The notes under the pieces are model-generated. The model was not told the origin of the DNA and searched no databases. It saw only the letters and a list, made by a program, of their open reading frames with translations. A stretch of 54,831 nucleotides of DNA, taken from the NCBI GenBank assembly GCA_027604685.1, contig JADHYX010000123.1:1-54831 (forward strand), given 5' to 3'. The translations under genes and the position numbers were made by a program. Below, piece after piece: positions 44,293 through 54,069 of the stretch; positions within the stretch are counted from its first letter, which is position 1, and the number at the start of each line of letters is the position of its first letter. The DNA comes from Lobulomyces angularis (lineage: Eukaryota > Chytridiomycota > Chytridiomycetes > Lobulomycetales > Lobulomycetaceae).

Positions 44293-47200
44293 ATGATAAA
44301 TTTGCGTTCAAAGTTTTTTACAGCAAAAAGATATATAAATTTAAGAGCAATTGATCAAAAAAAATTAGATAAGTTATTTATGGCTTCCAGAACTATACCT
44401 GATATTCCTTCGAATGTAGACTTTCCTGCAGAGGAGAGAAAAATTTTAGAATTTTGGAAAGAAATTGATGCATTTCAAACTTCCCTAAAGCTGTCAGAAG
44501 GCAGACCACCGTTTTCATTTTATGACGGACCTCCTTTTGCAACGGGTCTTCCTCATTACGGCCATTTGTTGGCTGGAACTATAAAGGTAAATTAAGCTTT
44601 GCACTAGGTTTTTTAACTTTTTCATTAGGATGTTGTAACAAGGTATGCTCATCAAACTGGGCATTATGTAGAGCGTAGATTTGGTTGGGACTGCCACGGT
44701 ATTTAATTCTTCTTTTGCTAAGAATTAATTTTATTTTTGTTGTTAATAGGTGTTCCAATTGAATTCGAAATTGATAAAAAGTTGGGAATTACTGGGTATT
44801 CACATTTTTTTTTCTATCATTGCTAAAATTTATTAAGTCCACAAGATGTTCATAAAATGGGTATCGCAAATTACAACCAGGCATGTAGAGATATTGTGAT
44901 GAGATATGCATCTGAATGGGAAAGAACTGTTACGAGAATTGGTAGATGGATTGATTTTAGAAATGATTATAAAACACTAAATTTGCCGTTTATGGAATCT
45001 GTTTGGTGGGTTTTTAAACAGCTTTTTGACAAAAATCAAGTATACCGCGGCTTTAGGGTAATATTTATTTTAATTTTTATTTATCGAAGCAATTGTTTTT
45101 TAGATTTTGCCGTATTCAACTGGGTGTACAACCACCATTTCTAATTTTGAAGCAAATCAAAATTATAAAGATGTTATTGATCCTGCGATTGTCGTGTCTT
45201 TTCCTTTAGTTGATGATCCCGTAATGATATTAATTTAAAGTGCCAATATAATTTTTATCTAGACTACTGCATTTCTTGCTTGGACCACCACACCATGGAC
45301 TCTGCCATCAAATCTTGCATTGACTGTAAACCCGGACCTAGAATATATTAAGATAAGGGATGAAGAGAGCGGCAGTATTTGGATACTCTGCTCTGAACGG
45401 TTAGATATAATTTACAAGGATCCGAAAAAGGCAAAATATGCTGTATTGGAAAAATACAAAGGTGTAGAATTAAGAGGAATTGCTTATGTGCCACCTTTTG
45501 ATTTTTTTAAAGATGTAATCGAATTTATATTATAATTTATCTCTTATGCCTTGTATTTTTTAGAGGAGGGCATCTGGGGCATTTGTAGTTACAGTGGATG
45601 GTTATGTTACAAATGACAGTGGTACAGGCGTTGTTCACTCATCCCCTGCATTTGGAGAGGATGATTTGAGGGTTTGTGTGGAACAGAAAGTTGTAACTGG
45701 AGAAAACGACCTTCCATGCCCAATCAATGAAAAAGGGGAGTTTACTAATGAAGTACCAGCGTATGCTGGAGTTTACCACAAAGTAAGTACTCATAATCTT
45801 TAGTGATGTTTCTTACTATTTTGTACAGACAGCTGACAAACAAATTCAAAAGGATCTTAAAGAAAGGGGTAGACTTATTAGACAAACTCAATCATCCCAC
45901 TCTTATCCTTTTTGTTGGAGGTAGGAAATTTATTTTATTGGGACATACATTTTATTGCACATGTTATTTTTAGATCGGACACTCCATTGATTAAAAAAGC
46001 TGTTCCTGGCTGGTTCGTTAGAGTTTCGAATATAAATGACAAATTACTAAAAAATAATAAAGATTCCTACTGGTATAAGAAATTTTTTATAATTTTTTTT
46101 AATCAATATGTAGGGTACCAGAGCATGTTCAAGAAAAGAGATTTGCGAATTGGATTAAAGACGCCAGAGATTGGAACATTTCTAGAACTAGATTTTGGGG
46201 AACACCTATTCCCCTTTGGGTTTCTGAAGATTTTAGCGAAGTCGTCGCTGTAGGCTCTGTTGCAGAATTAAGAAAGTTATCAGGTTGTGGTGAACTAAAT
46301 GATATCCATCGTGATAAGTAATTAGTATTTTGGGCTATATTTTTTTATTAATTTCTTAGAATCGATCACATTACTATTCCTTCGAAGTGTGGTAATGGAG
46401 TACTCCGCAGAGTGGATGAAGTTTTTGATTGTTGGGTAATATGTAATTATTCAGATTTTTTTAACTGTTTGTAGTTTGAAAGTGGTAGCATGCCCTATGC
46501 ACAACAACATTATCCATTCGAAAATAAGGATAAGTTTGAGAAAACCTTCCCTGCAAATTTTATTGCAGAAGGTTTGGATCAAACAAGAGGGTGGTTTTAC
46601 ACGTTACTAGTAATTGCAACTCATTTATTTGACAAACCTCCATTTCAAAATTTGATAGTTAATGGCTTGGTTTTAGCATCGTAAGAACTAATACATTATT
46701 TTCTAAGGAAATTTTTTTCAGCGATGGAAAAAAAATGAGTAAGAGGCTACAAAACTACCCTGACCCTAGTTTAATTTTAGAGAAGTACGGAGCTGACGTT
46801 TTAAGGTAAGCAAAATTCTGGCAATCCATTTTTTACCGTAGTTATAGGTTATATTTAGTCAACTCCCCTGTGGTTAGAGGGGAACCTCTACGTTTTAAGG
46901 AAGAAGGTGTAAAAGAACTAATTGCTAAAGTTTTTCTTCCTTGGTACAACTCATACAGATTTTTCTTTTCTCAACTTCACTTACTAAAAAAAGTATAACT
47001 CTTCAGCGTTGATCAATTAATTTTTTCTTTTTAAAATAGGAGCACAATTTTGATTTCATGGTGGAAGAAACTAGGTCGAAATCTACCAATGTGATGGATC
47101 GTTGGGTTTTAGCAACTCTCCAGAGTTTAATTAAATTCGTTAGACAAGAAATGGCTGGTATATTTATAGCCTCTTTATCTATTAATTACATTGTTAGCTT

Positions 47201-48432
47201 ACCGATTATACACCGTTGTCCCTAGATTGTTAAGGTTAATAGATGACTTAACCAATTGGTATATTAGATTTAACAGGAAACGTCTAAAAGGAGAAAATGG
47301 AGTTGAAGATGCGGTACATGCATTAAGTACACTACATGAAGTCTTATTTTCTTTATCAAAAATGATGGTAATTAAACTGCTTAGTTTTTTTATTTTTTAA
47401 TTTATATTTATATCTTGATTAGGCGCCATTCACACCGTTCTTATCTGAAACTATGTATCAAAATCTTAGGCAAGTAATGGCAGAGACCAAGGAAGACACC
47501 AGAAGTGTCCATTTCTTAATGTTCCCAGAAGTTAAAGAAGCTGAGTATGACGCTGTTATTGAGAGACAAGTCTCAAGGATGCAAACTGTCATTGATTTAG
47601 GAAGATTTATAAGGGAAAAAAAGACTTTGTCACTGAAGGTAAAATTACATTAGTTAATTTGATGTCGAATCCTTTTAGACTCCTTTACGTCAAATTGTTT
47701 TAATCAATTCTGATCCAGAATTTCATTCAGATATCAAATCATTAGAAAACTATATCTATGAGGAATTGAACATAAGGGAAATAGTTGTAACCTCTGATGA
47801 AGAAAAGTACGGAGTTAAATATAAGTTAGAACCTGATCAAAAGGTTTTAGGAGCAAAGTTGAAAAAGGAATTTGGCAAAGTCAGAGCAGGTTTAAGCAAA
47901 TTAACAGAAAAGGATGCAAAAGAATTTGCAAAACATAAAAAGTTGGTTGTTGCTGGGGTGACGTTAACTGAGGAAGACTTAAAAGTATATTAGCACCTTT
48001 TTATTGTAACTAAAATATTAAGATTATCAAATTTGTTGACGCTAAAGACTCTACTTTTGAAGCTCATTTTGATACAAACGTTATTGTTTTGTTAGACACA
48101 GTTCTAGATCAGTCATTGATCGATGAAGGGATTGCCAGAGAGGTAATGAACAGAGTTCAAAAGCTCCGAAAAAAGGTAATTTATTGTAAAATAATCTCAC
48201 AAAGTATTTTTTCTAGGCTGGGCTACAGCCAATTGATGACGTTAATTATCATTATGAAATAAACAAAGATGAAAAAGGAGAACTTGAAAATGCTTTCAAG
48301 AGTCAAGTTGCATATTTAAGTAAAAGTTTGAAACAAGATTTAATCTTAGGAAAACCTAAAGGGAAACTAGTTATTGAAGAAGTACAAGATCTTTCGAACG
48401 GAACATTCACCCTTTTTTTTTCTAATAATTAA
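44293..48432 (+). CDS. IARS1: Isoleucyl-tRNA synthetase, eukaryotic cytosolic type
   Basis: Charges tRNA-Ile with isoleucine. I traced 20 exons that close in phase to 1100 aa from ATG 44293, or 1071 aa from the in-frame ATG at 44380; yeast Ils1 is 1072. First exons are 44293-44586, 44629-44698, 44750-44795, 44838-45057; last are 48023-48175, 48217-48432; introns are 38-65 nt. The class-I HIGH motif is HYGH (88-91, in [15 protein letters not shown]). RRFGWDCHG and PYSTGCTT follow. The editing domain has [12 protein letters not shown] and [15 protein letters not shown], and the KMSKS motif is [15 protein letters not shown] near 634-648. The tRNA-binding region has [12 protein letters not shown]. 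The C-terminal extension is as in eukaryotic cytosolic enzymes. The 29 residues before Met30 ([20 protein letters not shown]...) are basic and look like a mitochondrial presequence, so both products may be made. Confidence 0.95.
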
Positions 48433-49156
48433 GAACGTTTCGCTGATATCAATATAGCTTAATTACATATATATTAGTATAAATCCATGAAATTTAAATT
48501 TTTATCTAGATTTAACAGTTTCTGTACAGTTTTTTATGATCTCAATGCAAGGACTTGCATTGCTTGGCTGGCTTGATGGGTGTCAGAGACTTTGCAAGTC
48601 AAAACGGGCGTTGTCTGGGAAAAGGTGAAGATCGTAGTAACCAGCAATGGACACCAAGGTTGAGTGATTGCCAAAACAATGAGACCACTGACAGCCCTAG
48701 TAGAAAAAGAGTTATTGTTGGTGAAGTCCTCGCCGTATTTTTGATTGAAAAAAGCTTCTGTTTTAAGTTCAATAATTTCGTGTAACAAATGCCAAGGTTT
48801 TTGTGAGTTAAAAATGTGGCTCCACTTTTTTCCTTCATCTTCATTCTTACATTTACTGGTACTATTTGTTCATTGACATTCTTTGTACAATCATTGGCAC
48901 TATTTGGTCATCTACAATTTTTTTATTTTCAAATTTAATTATATCAAAATTGTCGTCAACAAGTTTCATCTAAAAAAAAATAATAAATGGAAAATTGTTG
49001 GGATTTAACTGTTAATTAAAAAGTTAATAATTCTTGTTAAAGATAGTAAATATTAAAATTATAATCAAAATTGTTTACTTTCGACGTTAATAATGAATTT
49101 AATAATTTTAGAAAAAGTATAAATAGTTTTCAAAATCACCTTATAAAAATAAAAAA
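48433..49156. other. Intergenic region with an unexplained GC-richer island
   Basis: From about 48534 to 48850 the sequence is markedly less AT-rich than anything around it and has overlapping open frames on both strands (for example 48555-48785 + and 48534-48788 -). None matches a family I know, and no splice pattern joins them. It may be a decayed gene, a transposon scrap or a non-coding RNA. Near-repeats of ACTATTTG-TCAT occur at 48860-48915. The rest is plain AT-rich DNA. Confidence 0.45.
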
Positions 49157-51002
49157 ATGAAGAATAAAAATATAACACCCTTGATAAAAAAATTTTGCAA
49201 TCTTAATTTGATTGAAAAACGTTTTTCTTTTTGGTTACTTTATAATAGAAATATTATTATCAAAGATTATCTGGGTATAAAAAAAGCAATGAAACTTATA
49301 ACAAAAAATTGTTTTGAGCTGCTATATTTAATGAAGGTAGTGTAAAAATTTTTTATTCTAATAATTTTTTTTTTAGATTATAATGCAACCTAGTACACCA
49401 AAAAATTTAATTTCTATAAAAAAAGATTCTTTAAAAACTATGGAAAATCTGCTGCCTCAAACAAATTTACTTGAATTTAAAGATCAATTATTACTTTTTA
49501 TCAACAAAAACTCTTTAATTTTTATGTTATTTTAAAATTTCAGTTTTAGACATTATGTCAAAAGAAAATAATATCTATAAACCATTTTGGACACCTGATT
49601 ACAAAACCTTGTCTAAAAATTTTATGAAACCGTTAGAAACCTCCCAATTACCATTAATTGAAACTCAAACTCAATTTAGTAATTTTTTATCATTAAAAGA
49701 AGTAACTCCTTCTGAAATAATCACCCTACCAACCCACAGCAACAACAGGAAAAAGTTTTAAAGAGTGTTAAGATGGAACTTTATCCAATTTTTATCAAAA
49801 AAAAATTTTTCAAGAATGGTTAAATATTGCAAGATATGTTTATAATAAAGTAGTCAACGACATAGAAAAAAATAAAAGTAAAGTAAATTTTTATGAACTT
49901 CGAGATAAGTTTTTAACTCAAAATACTAGGAAATATAATGAAGAGTACCAAACGATTAATAATAAATTGAATGCGGAAAATTAACCATGGAAGAAAAACG
50001 AGAATTAAAGGTGAAATTAAGATCTTTAAAACCAGAAGTTAATAAATTGATAAAAAATTGGGAATTTGAAACTCCAAAAGATATCAGAGTCGGAGGCGTA
50101 AAGGAAGTTTTTGCAACATACAAAGGAAATTTTACTAAGCTTAGCAAAAGAATGATTAATTATTTTCGTATCAAGTTTAAAAAAAAAAAATGCTTTAAAA
50201 AAATCAAGTTATTGACATTCCTAAATCTGCTAGCAATTACCAAAATTTTTTTACAAATTCACCTCAATCTAAAAAGAATAAAAATAAAAATAAAATTAGG
50301 AAAATTAGGAAATAAAAAATGATGGTAAATTAAGTAAAGAAGGTCACGATATTTCTTAATTATACTTTTGAAGTGGATTCTTTGATTAGCGTACCAGAAC
50401 AAACGAAGTTTTGTGGAGTTGACCCAGGAATAAGAGATTTTTTAACAGTACACTCAAATTCTAAATTTAGTAATTACACTCAACATCAAGATAAATTAAA
50501 AAAAATTCGTAGCAAAATTGAGCTGTTAAAAAGAAAAAGGATTAAAAAAAAAAAATAAAGAAAAAAAACCACTTAGAAAAAAGGATTTAATCAAAAGAGA
50601 AACAAAAATTGAAAATGTTGTAAAACAAATGCATTTTGATGTTACAAAGGATATATTGAAAAAAAATGATGTAATTTTTTACGGCGATATCAAAGCCAAG
50701 ATATCGTGCAAATTTCTTTCAATAAAACTCTAAAAAAGGATTTTCAGATGTTGAGTTTTAATCAATTCAAAGAGCGTTTTTTGCACAAAGCCAAAATGTT
50801 TAGGAAAGGATAGTTTTTGGTAAATGAAGCTTATACTACTAAAACATGTTCTACCTTTGGAGAGCTAAATGACCCAAAGACATCAAAATTTTATTCATGC
50901 AGCGAATATGATAGAACCGTTGGAAGAGATGAAAACGCAGCAAAAAACATTTTAATGAAAGGTTTAATAACAAATAAACTTTATGTTGAGATGAAAAATT
51001 GA
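49157..51002 (+). pseudogene. Decayed TnpB/Fanzor2-like OMEGA nuclease gene
   Basis: An RNA-guided-nuclease relic. Homology runs from about 49780: EWLNIARYVYNKVVNDIE, YELRDKFLT, FETPKDIRVGGVKEVFATY with KGNFTKLSKRMI, and IDIPKSASNYQNF. RuvC-I is FCGVDPGIRDFLTVHS (Asp at about 50421). VVKQMHFDVTKDIL follows, then the middle acidic block DVIFYGDIK, with FQMLSFNQFKERFLHKAK in another frame. LVNEAYTTKTCS leads into the damaged zinc ribbon and RuvC-III GRDENAAKNIL (Asp at 50928-50930). The frame is broken by stops at 49759, 49982, about 50310 and 50811. Frame changes occur near 49800, 50175, 50545 (A-run) and 50693. In the ribbon, two of four cysteines are gone (CSTF for CSxC, CSEY for CxxC). Upstream frames at 49157-49530, joined by a good 47-nt intron, may be its N-terminal extension or an unrelated exon pair. 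Confidence 0.8.
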
Positions 51003-51070
51003 AAAACCCAACAACGACTACGCTCAATGGCGATTAAGGAACTTAATATAACTGTGGATTAAATTAACTT
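51003..51070 (+). ncRNA. Candidate remnant of the guide-RNA (omega-RNA) end of the TnpB-like element
   Basis: In TnpB and Fanzor elements the guide RNA overlaps and follows the 3-prime end of the nuclease gene. The 60 bases after the stop are less AT-rich than the following kilobase and can form a small hairpin (51043-51047 with 51058-51062). This is positional inference; no conserved scaffold is recognised and no end repeat was found. Confidence 0.2.
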
Positions 51071-51995
51071 TTGTTAACTTTTTATTCTTTAATTTTTTTT
51101 TTAAAGTTAAAGTTTATTAAAATTTGTAAAGTTATATTAGAATTTATTGAGTGGAAGGAATGTTCACAAAAAATTAAAAGGTGGCAAACTAGGTAAAAAA
51201 TCCTTGAAACACATTTCAAAGGTGATGAAACATTAATAATTAAAAATATTTTAAAAAGAAAAATGAGTTGATAATATTTGCACCAAATTTTTTATAGCGC
51301 ATAAACATTTATACAACCACATGATTTTTGAAATTGATTTGAAATTCATTAGAATTTATAATTTACGCTTATTTACATTAAAAAAGTTTTAACAAAAAAA
51401 TAAAAAAAATAAAAAAAAAGAAAATAATAAAAAAAATAGTAAAGGATAAAGGAATCAAAATAATACTTGAGTAATTTTAATGTTTTTTTAATAATTAAAC
51501 TAAAAGTAAAAGTTAAAAAAAAGTAAAAAAGTTTAAAAAAGTTTAAAAAAAATGAAGGATGAATGAAAAAATAGAATAATTAATTAAGGTTAATGTCCAT
51601 GTGTTAATTGAGTTTAATGCATTTGGTTAAAGGATTAGTTAAAAGTTATTTTTTTCAACAAATTTTTACTTATTACAATTATGCGACTTTTTAAGTAAAA
51701 ATCAACATTTCGAAGATGAATGTAAACTTTGGTTATTTTTTATAAAAAAATATTTTAAAAGCACCTTCTATTTACACTTGAAGAAAACGAGGCCAGTTCA
51801 TTTCTTTTTTGATTGTGTAGTGAATGATCATATCTTATTTTATCTTGGACTTTTTGTAACAGTTTTATTAAAAAATTTTTTTAATATTTAAAAAGTCTGT
51901 AAGGTTTGCAGCAATATTAAAAATATAAAACAAAATTTATCATTAAGAAAAATCAATATTTACAAAATTTTTACAATGATTTGAGAAATAATAAA
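51071..51995. other. Long AT-rich intergenic region
   Basis: About 925 bp with repeated AAAAAGTAAAA/AAAAAGTTTAAA motifs at 51500-51550. No frame, RNA gene or terminal repeat seen. Confidence 0.55.
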
Positions 51996-53293
51996 CTACA
52001 AATTATTTTTGTCATTAAAAACCATTCCGATTAATGGCCCAAATCTACTCGTAAAATCAGTTTCAGAAATTGGGCATGGAAAATTAGTGATTCCACTAAT
52101 TGTTGGTGTATAACCTGTCCAACTAACCAGCGGAAAATCAATTAGAACTTGATAACTTAATTTAAAATCTTTCTTTTCGGTTCCAGGAATAAACGCGCAA
52201 TTAGATAGTATTAACTGCATTCCTGGGTCACTTAATGCGTTGGTAATCTTTTCATTGAAAAAGTAAGAAATTTCAATAGGCTTAGAAATATAAATTAGAA
52301 ATAGATAAAAAAAATTCAATACCATAGTCAAGTTAGTAGTAGAAAATTTTTTTATTTTAACATTTTCTTTGGTGCCTTTTCCCACAATATTTTTATTTAC
52401 ACTATCATCTAAATTTTGAAGTTTTCCCTCAACATCCACCTTTTTCAAATCCCAATCAATATAATTTGCAGATTTCACTGATATATCTAGGTATAATTTA
52501 AATGTAAAAGTAAAAGGAGTATCTGGTGAAGTGTCTAAAACTGATCCCGAGGTTTTAAAGTTCTCTGGTTCATTTGTATTGATGTATGGTGTATTGACTT
52601 GAATATCTGGGAGTCTACATGTTGCATTTAAATTTTTAATGATTTGAAAATCACTCACCTTGGAAATAACAAAAACACAGCAGCACCTAGTCCTGCAAGT
52701 ATCGCTATCAAAAACCACAGCCAAAAACAACAGCAACTTCTTCTGTGTCCAAAGCAGCCACAGCAATATCTATTTGTTGTTTTTTTTTGCAACTTCCCTA
52801 TCCTAAGTTTTCCTATGGTAAATTTTTTTTTTATTTATTAAAAAAAGTGATCGACAAATTACTTTTTACCATTTTTCAATCTACTTTTTTGGTTTATTAA
52901 CTCAATATCAGAAGCATCACTTCGTTTTCTTTTATTAACATCATCCAAGTAGTTCACTGGTCGCACAATGTAATTTGCTGCAGCTGAATGTTCCAAAGCT
53001 TGGTATCTGTTATTTGCATATTTGCTGTTTCCAGAATTATTAGAATAACTTAATGGAGTAGGCAGATAAATTTGTTCATTTCCGAAGCTTGGTTTGAGAA
53101 GAGGTTGGAAGTTTGAAGAAAAGGGTTGCTCACTGACAAAAAATGGATGATGATTGTAGTTTGAATAAATTTGATTAGTGTAATACTGTTGATAAGCACC
53201 TGCTTGTTTTTGATTTTTTTGCTGGGGCATGTAAAGTTCTGGGTAGTAATGCTCCGTTACTTCATTTTCATTATCGAATGGTCTACTCGCCAT
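51996..53293 (-). CDS. Single-pass membrane protein with LEA2-type domain
   Basis: Likely a type II membrane protein with its LEA2 beta-sandwich outside the cytosol or in the vacuole lumen. Four minus-strand exons (53293-52870, 52812-52659, 52614-52323, 52280-51996) join in phase to 384 aa. Residues 1-150 are Tyr/Asn/Gln-rich and disordered (MPQQKNQKQAGAYQQYYTN), ending in the basic RKRSD. Then the Cys cluster YCCGCFGHRRSCCCF abuts a transmembrane helix, FWLWFLIAILAGLGAAVFLLF, and a PRLPDIQV strand, the arrangement of fungal LEA2-like proteins. The LEA2 core has LYLDISVKSANYIDWDL, VGKGTKENVKIKKF and PIEISYFFNEKI. The clustered cysteines beside the helix are good palmitoylation candidates. The reading frame through exon 2 differs from the longest open frame there, so a naive call would lose the membrane helix. 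Confidence 0.8.
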
Positions 53294-53439
53294 TTAGCAA
53301 GTTTACTATTGAGCAATCAAATATATATTATTAAATTTTAAGCAGAAAAATCTGAGAATTTAAAACAATTTACCATTCCAATTTAATACAATTAGGCAAG
53401 TTGAGGCTTAGTGATGTCAATTTCATTTATTCTACACAA

Positions 53440-53804
53440 TCAAAAAATCCAACACCAAAAGCCTCCCTCAGCAGTATCGTAAACTGGAGGTGAGGAAATC
53501 TTAATGTGAGCAAGTGTTTGACAACTTTACAAAAAAAAGACTAAAAAATGCAATGTAACTATTTTTTTTTTTGATTTTTAATTTTTTACCCTTCATGAAC
53601 AGTTAGCTTAGAATCTAAGCAAATTGGTTGTTGTGGTTTTGCATGTCCTGTAGAAGATAAATGTTTATACAGTAATTCACTACCTAAAAAAACATTAAAA
53701 TAAAAATACAAATTTTTGAGTTTAATTAGTTTATAAATCATAAAAGTTATTTTTGTTAATAAATCTGTTAGATTAGCTTCAGCTATATTATCGATAATTG
53801 TCAT
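53440..53804 (-). CDS. Small protein of unknown function
   Basis: Two minus-strand exons (53804-53590 and 53524-53440) join in phase to 99 aa, starting MTIIDNIAEANLTDLL. The second half is well balanced and unlikely to be chance: HLSSTGHAKPQQPICLDSKL, TVHEG, then CQTLAHIKISSPPVYDTAE and GGFWCWIF at the end. A stretch of exon 1 (KLIKLKNLYFYFNVFLG) contains a possible 30-nt in-frame intron, whose removal would give about 89 aa. I do not recognise the family. Cysteines and a closing aromatic cluster suggest a compact fold. It is upstream of and co-directional with the LEA2 gene, 146 bp away. Confidence 0.5.
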
Positions 53805-54069
53805 TTTTTTTGGTTAAAAGAAAAAAAAATTTTTTTATTTTGTTAGAATGTCCTTCTATCAAATATTTTGGTCTATTGTGAAAAATTTTGGTGGCTAATT
53901 TTTGAGAAATTTTGTTGTATTTTTTACTCACAAAATTTTTCTCTTACCAAATAAAAAGTATTCCTTGTATTTTTTTAAATTTTTATTTTAAATATAATAT
54001 TTATTTTTTTTTTTCAATCTTTTTTTTAATTTTATTTTCTTTTTTTTATTTTATTAAATTGTATTTACA
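53805..54069. other. AT-rich spacer
   Basis: Poly-T-rich sequence between a minus-strand gene and the plus-strand XPG-like relic; only low-complexity Phe/Leu frames. Confidence 0.5.

Noticed and set aside
48555..48785. Protein-coding gene of 76 codons on the plus strand
   Set aside because: Frames are open on both strands with equal quality and none shows a domain or splice continuity; recorded as an unexplained island instead.
51071..51995. Terminal inverted repeats or target-site duplications bounding the TnpB-like relic
   Set aside because: None seen by eye; IS607-type elements normally lack them, so absence is uninformative.
54001..54060. Poly-T tracts as intrinsic terminators or Pol III stops
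   Set aside because: T and A runs are everywhere in this genome's spacers and introns, so they carry no specific signal.
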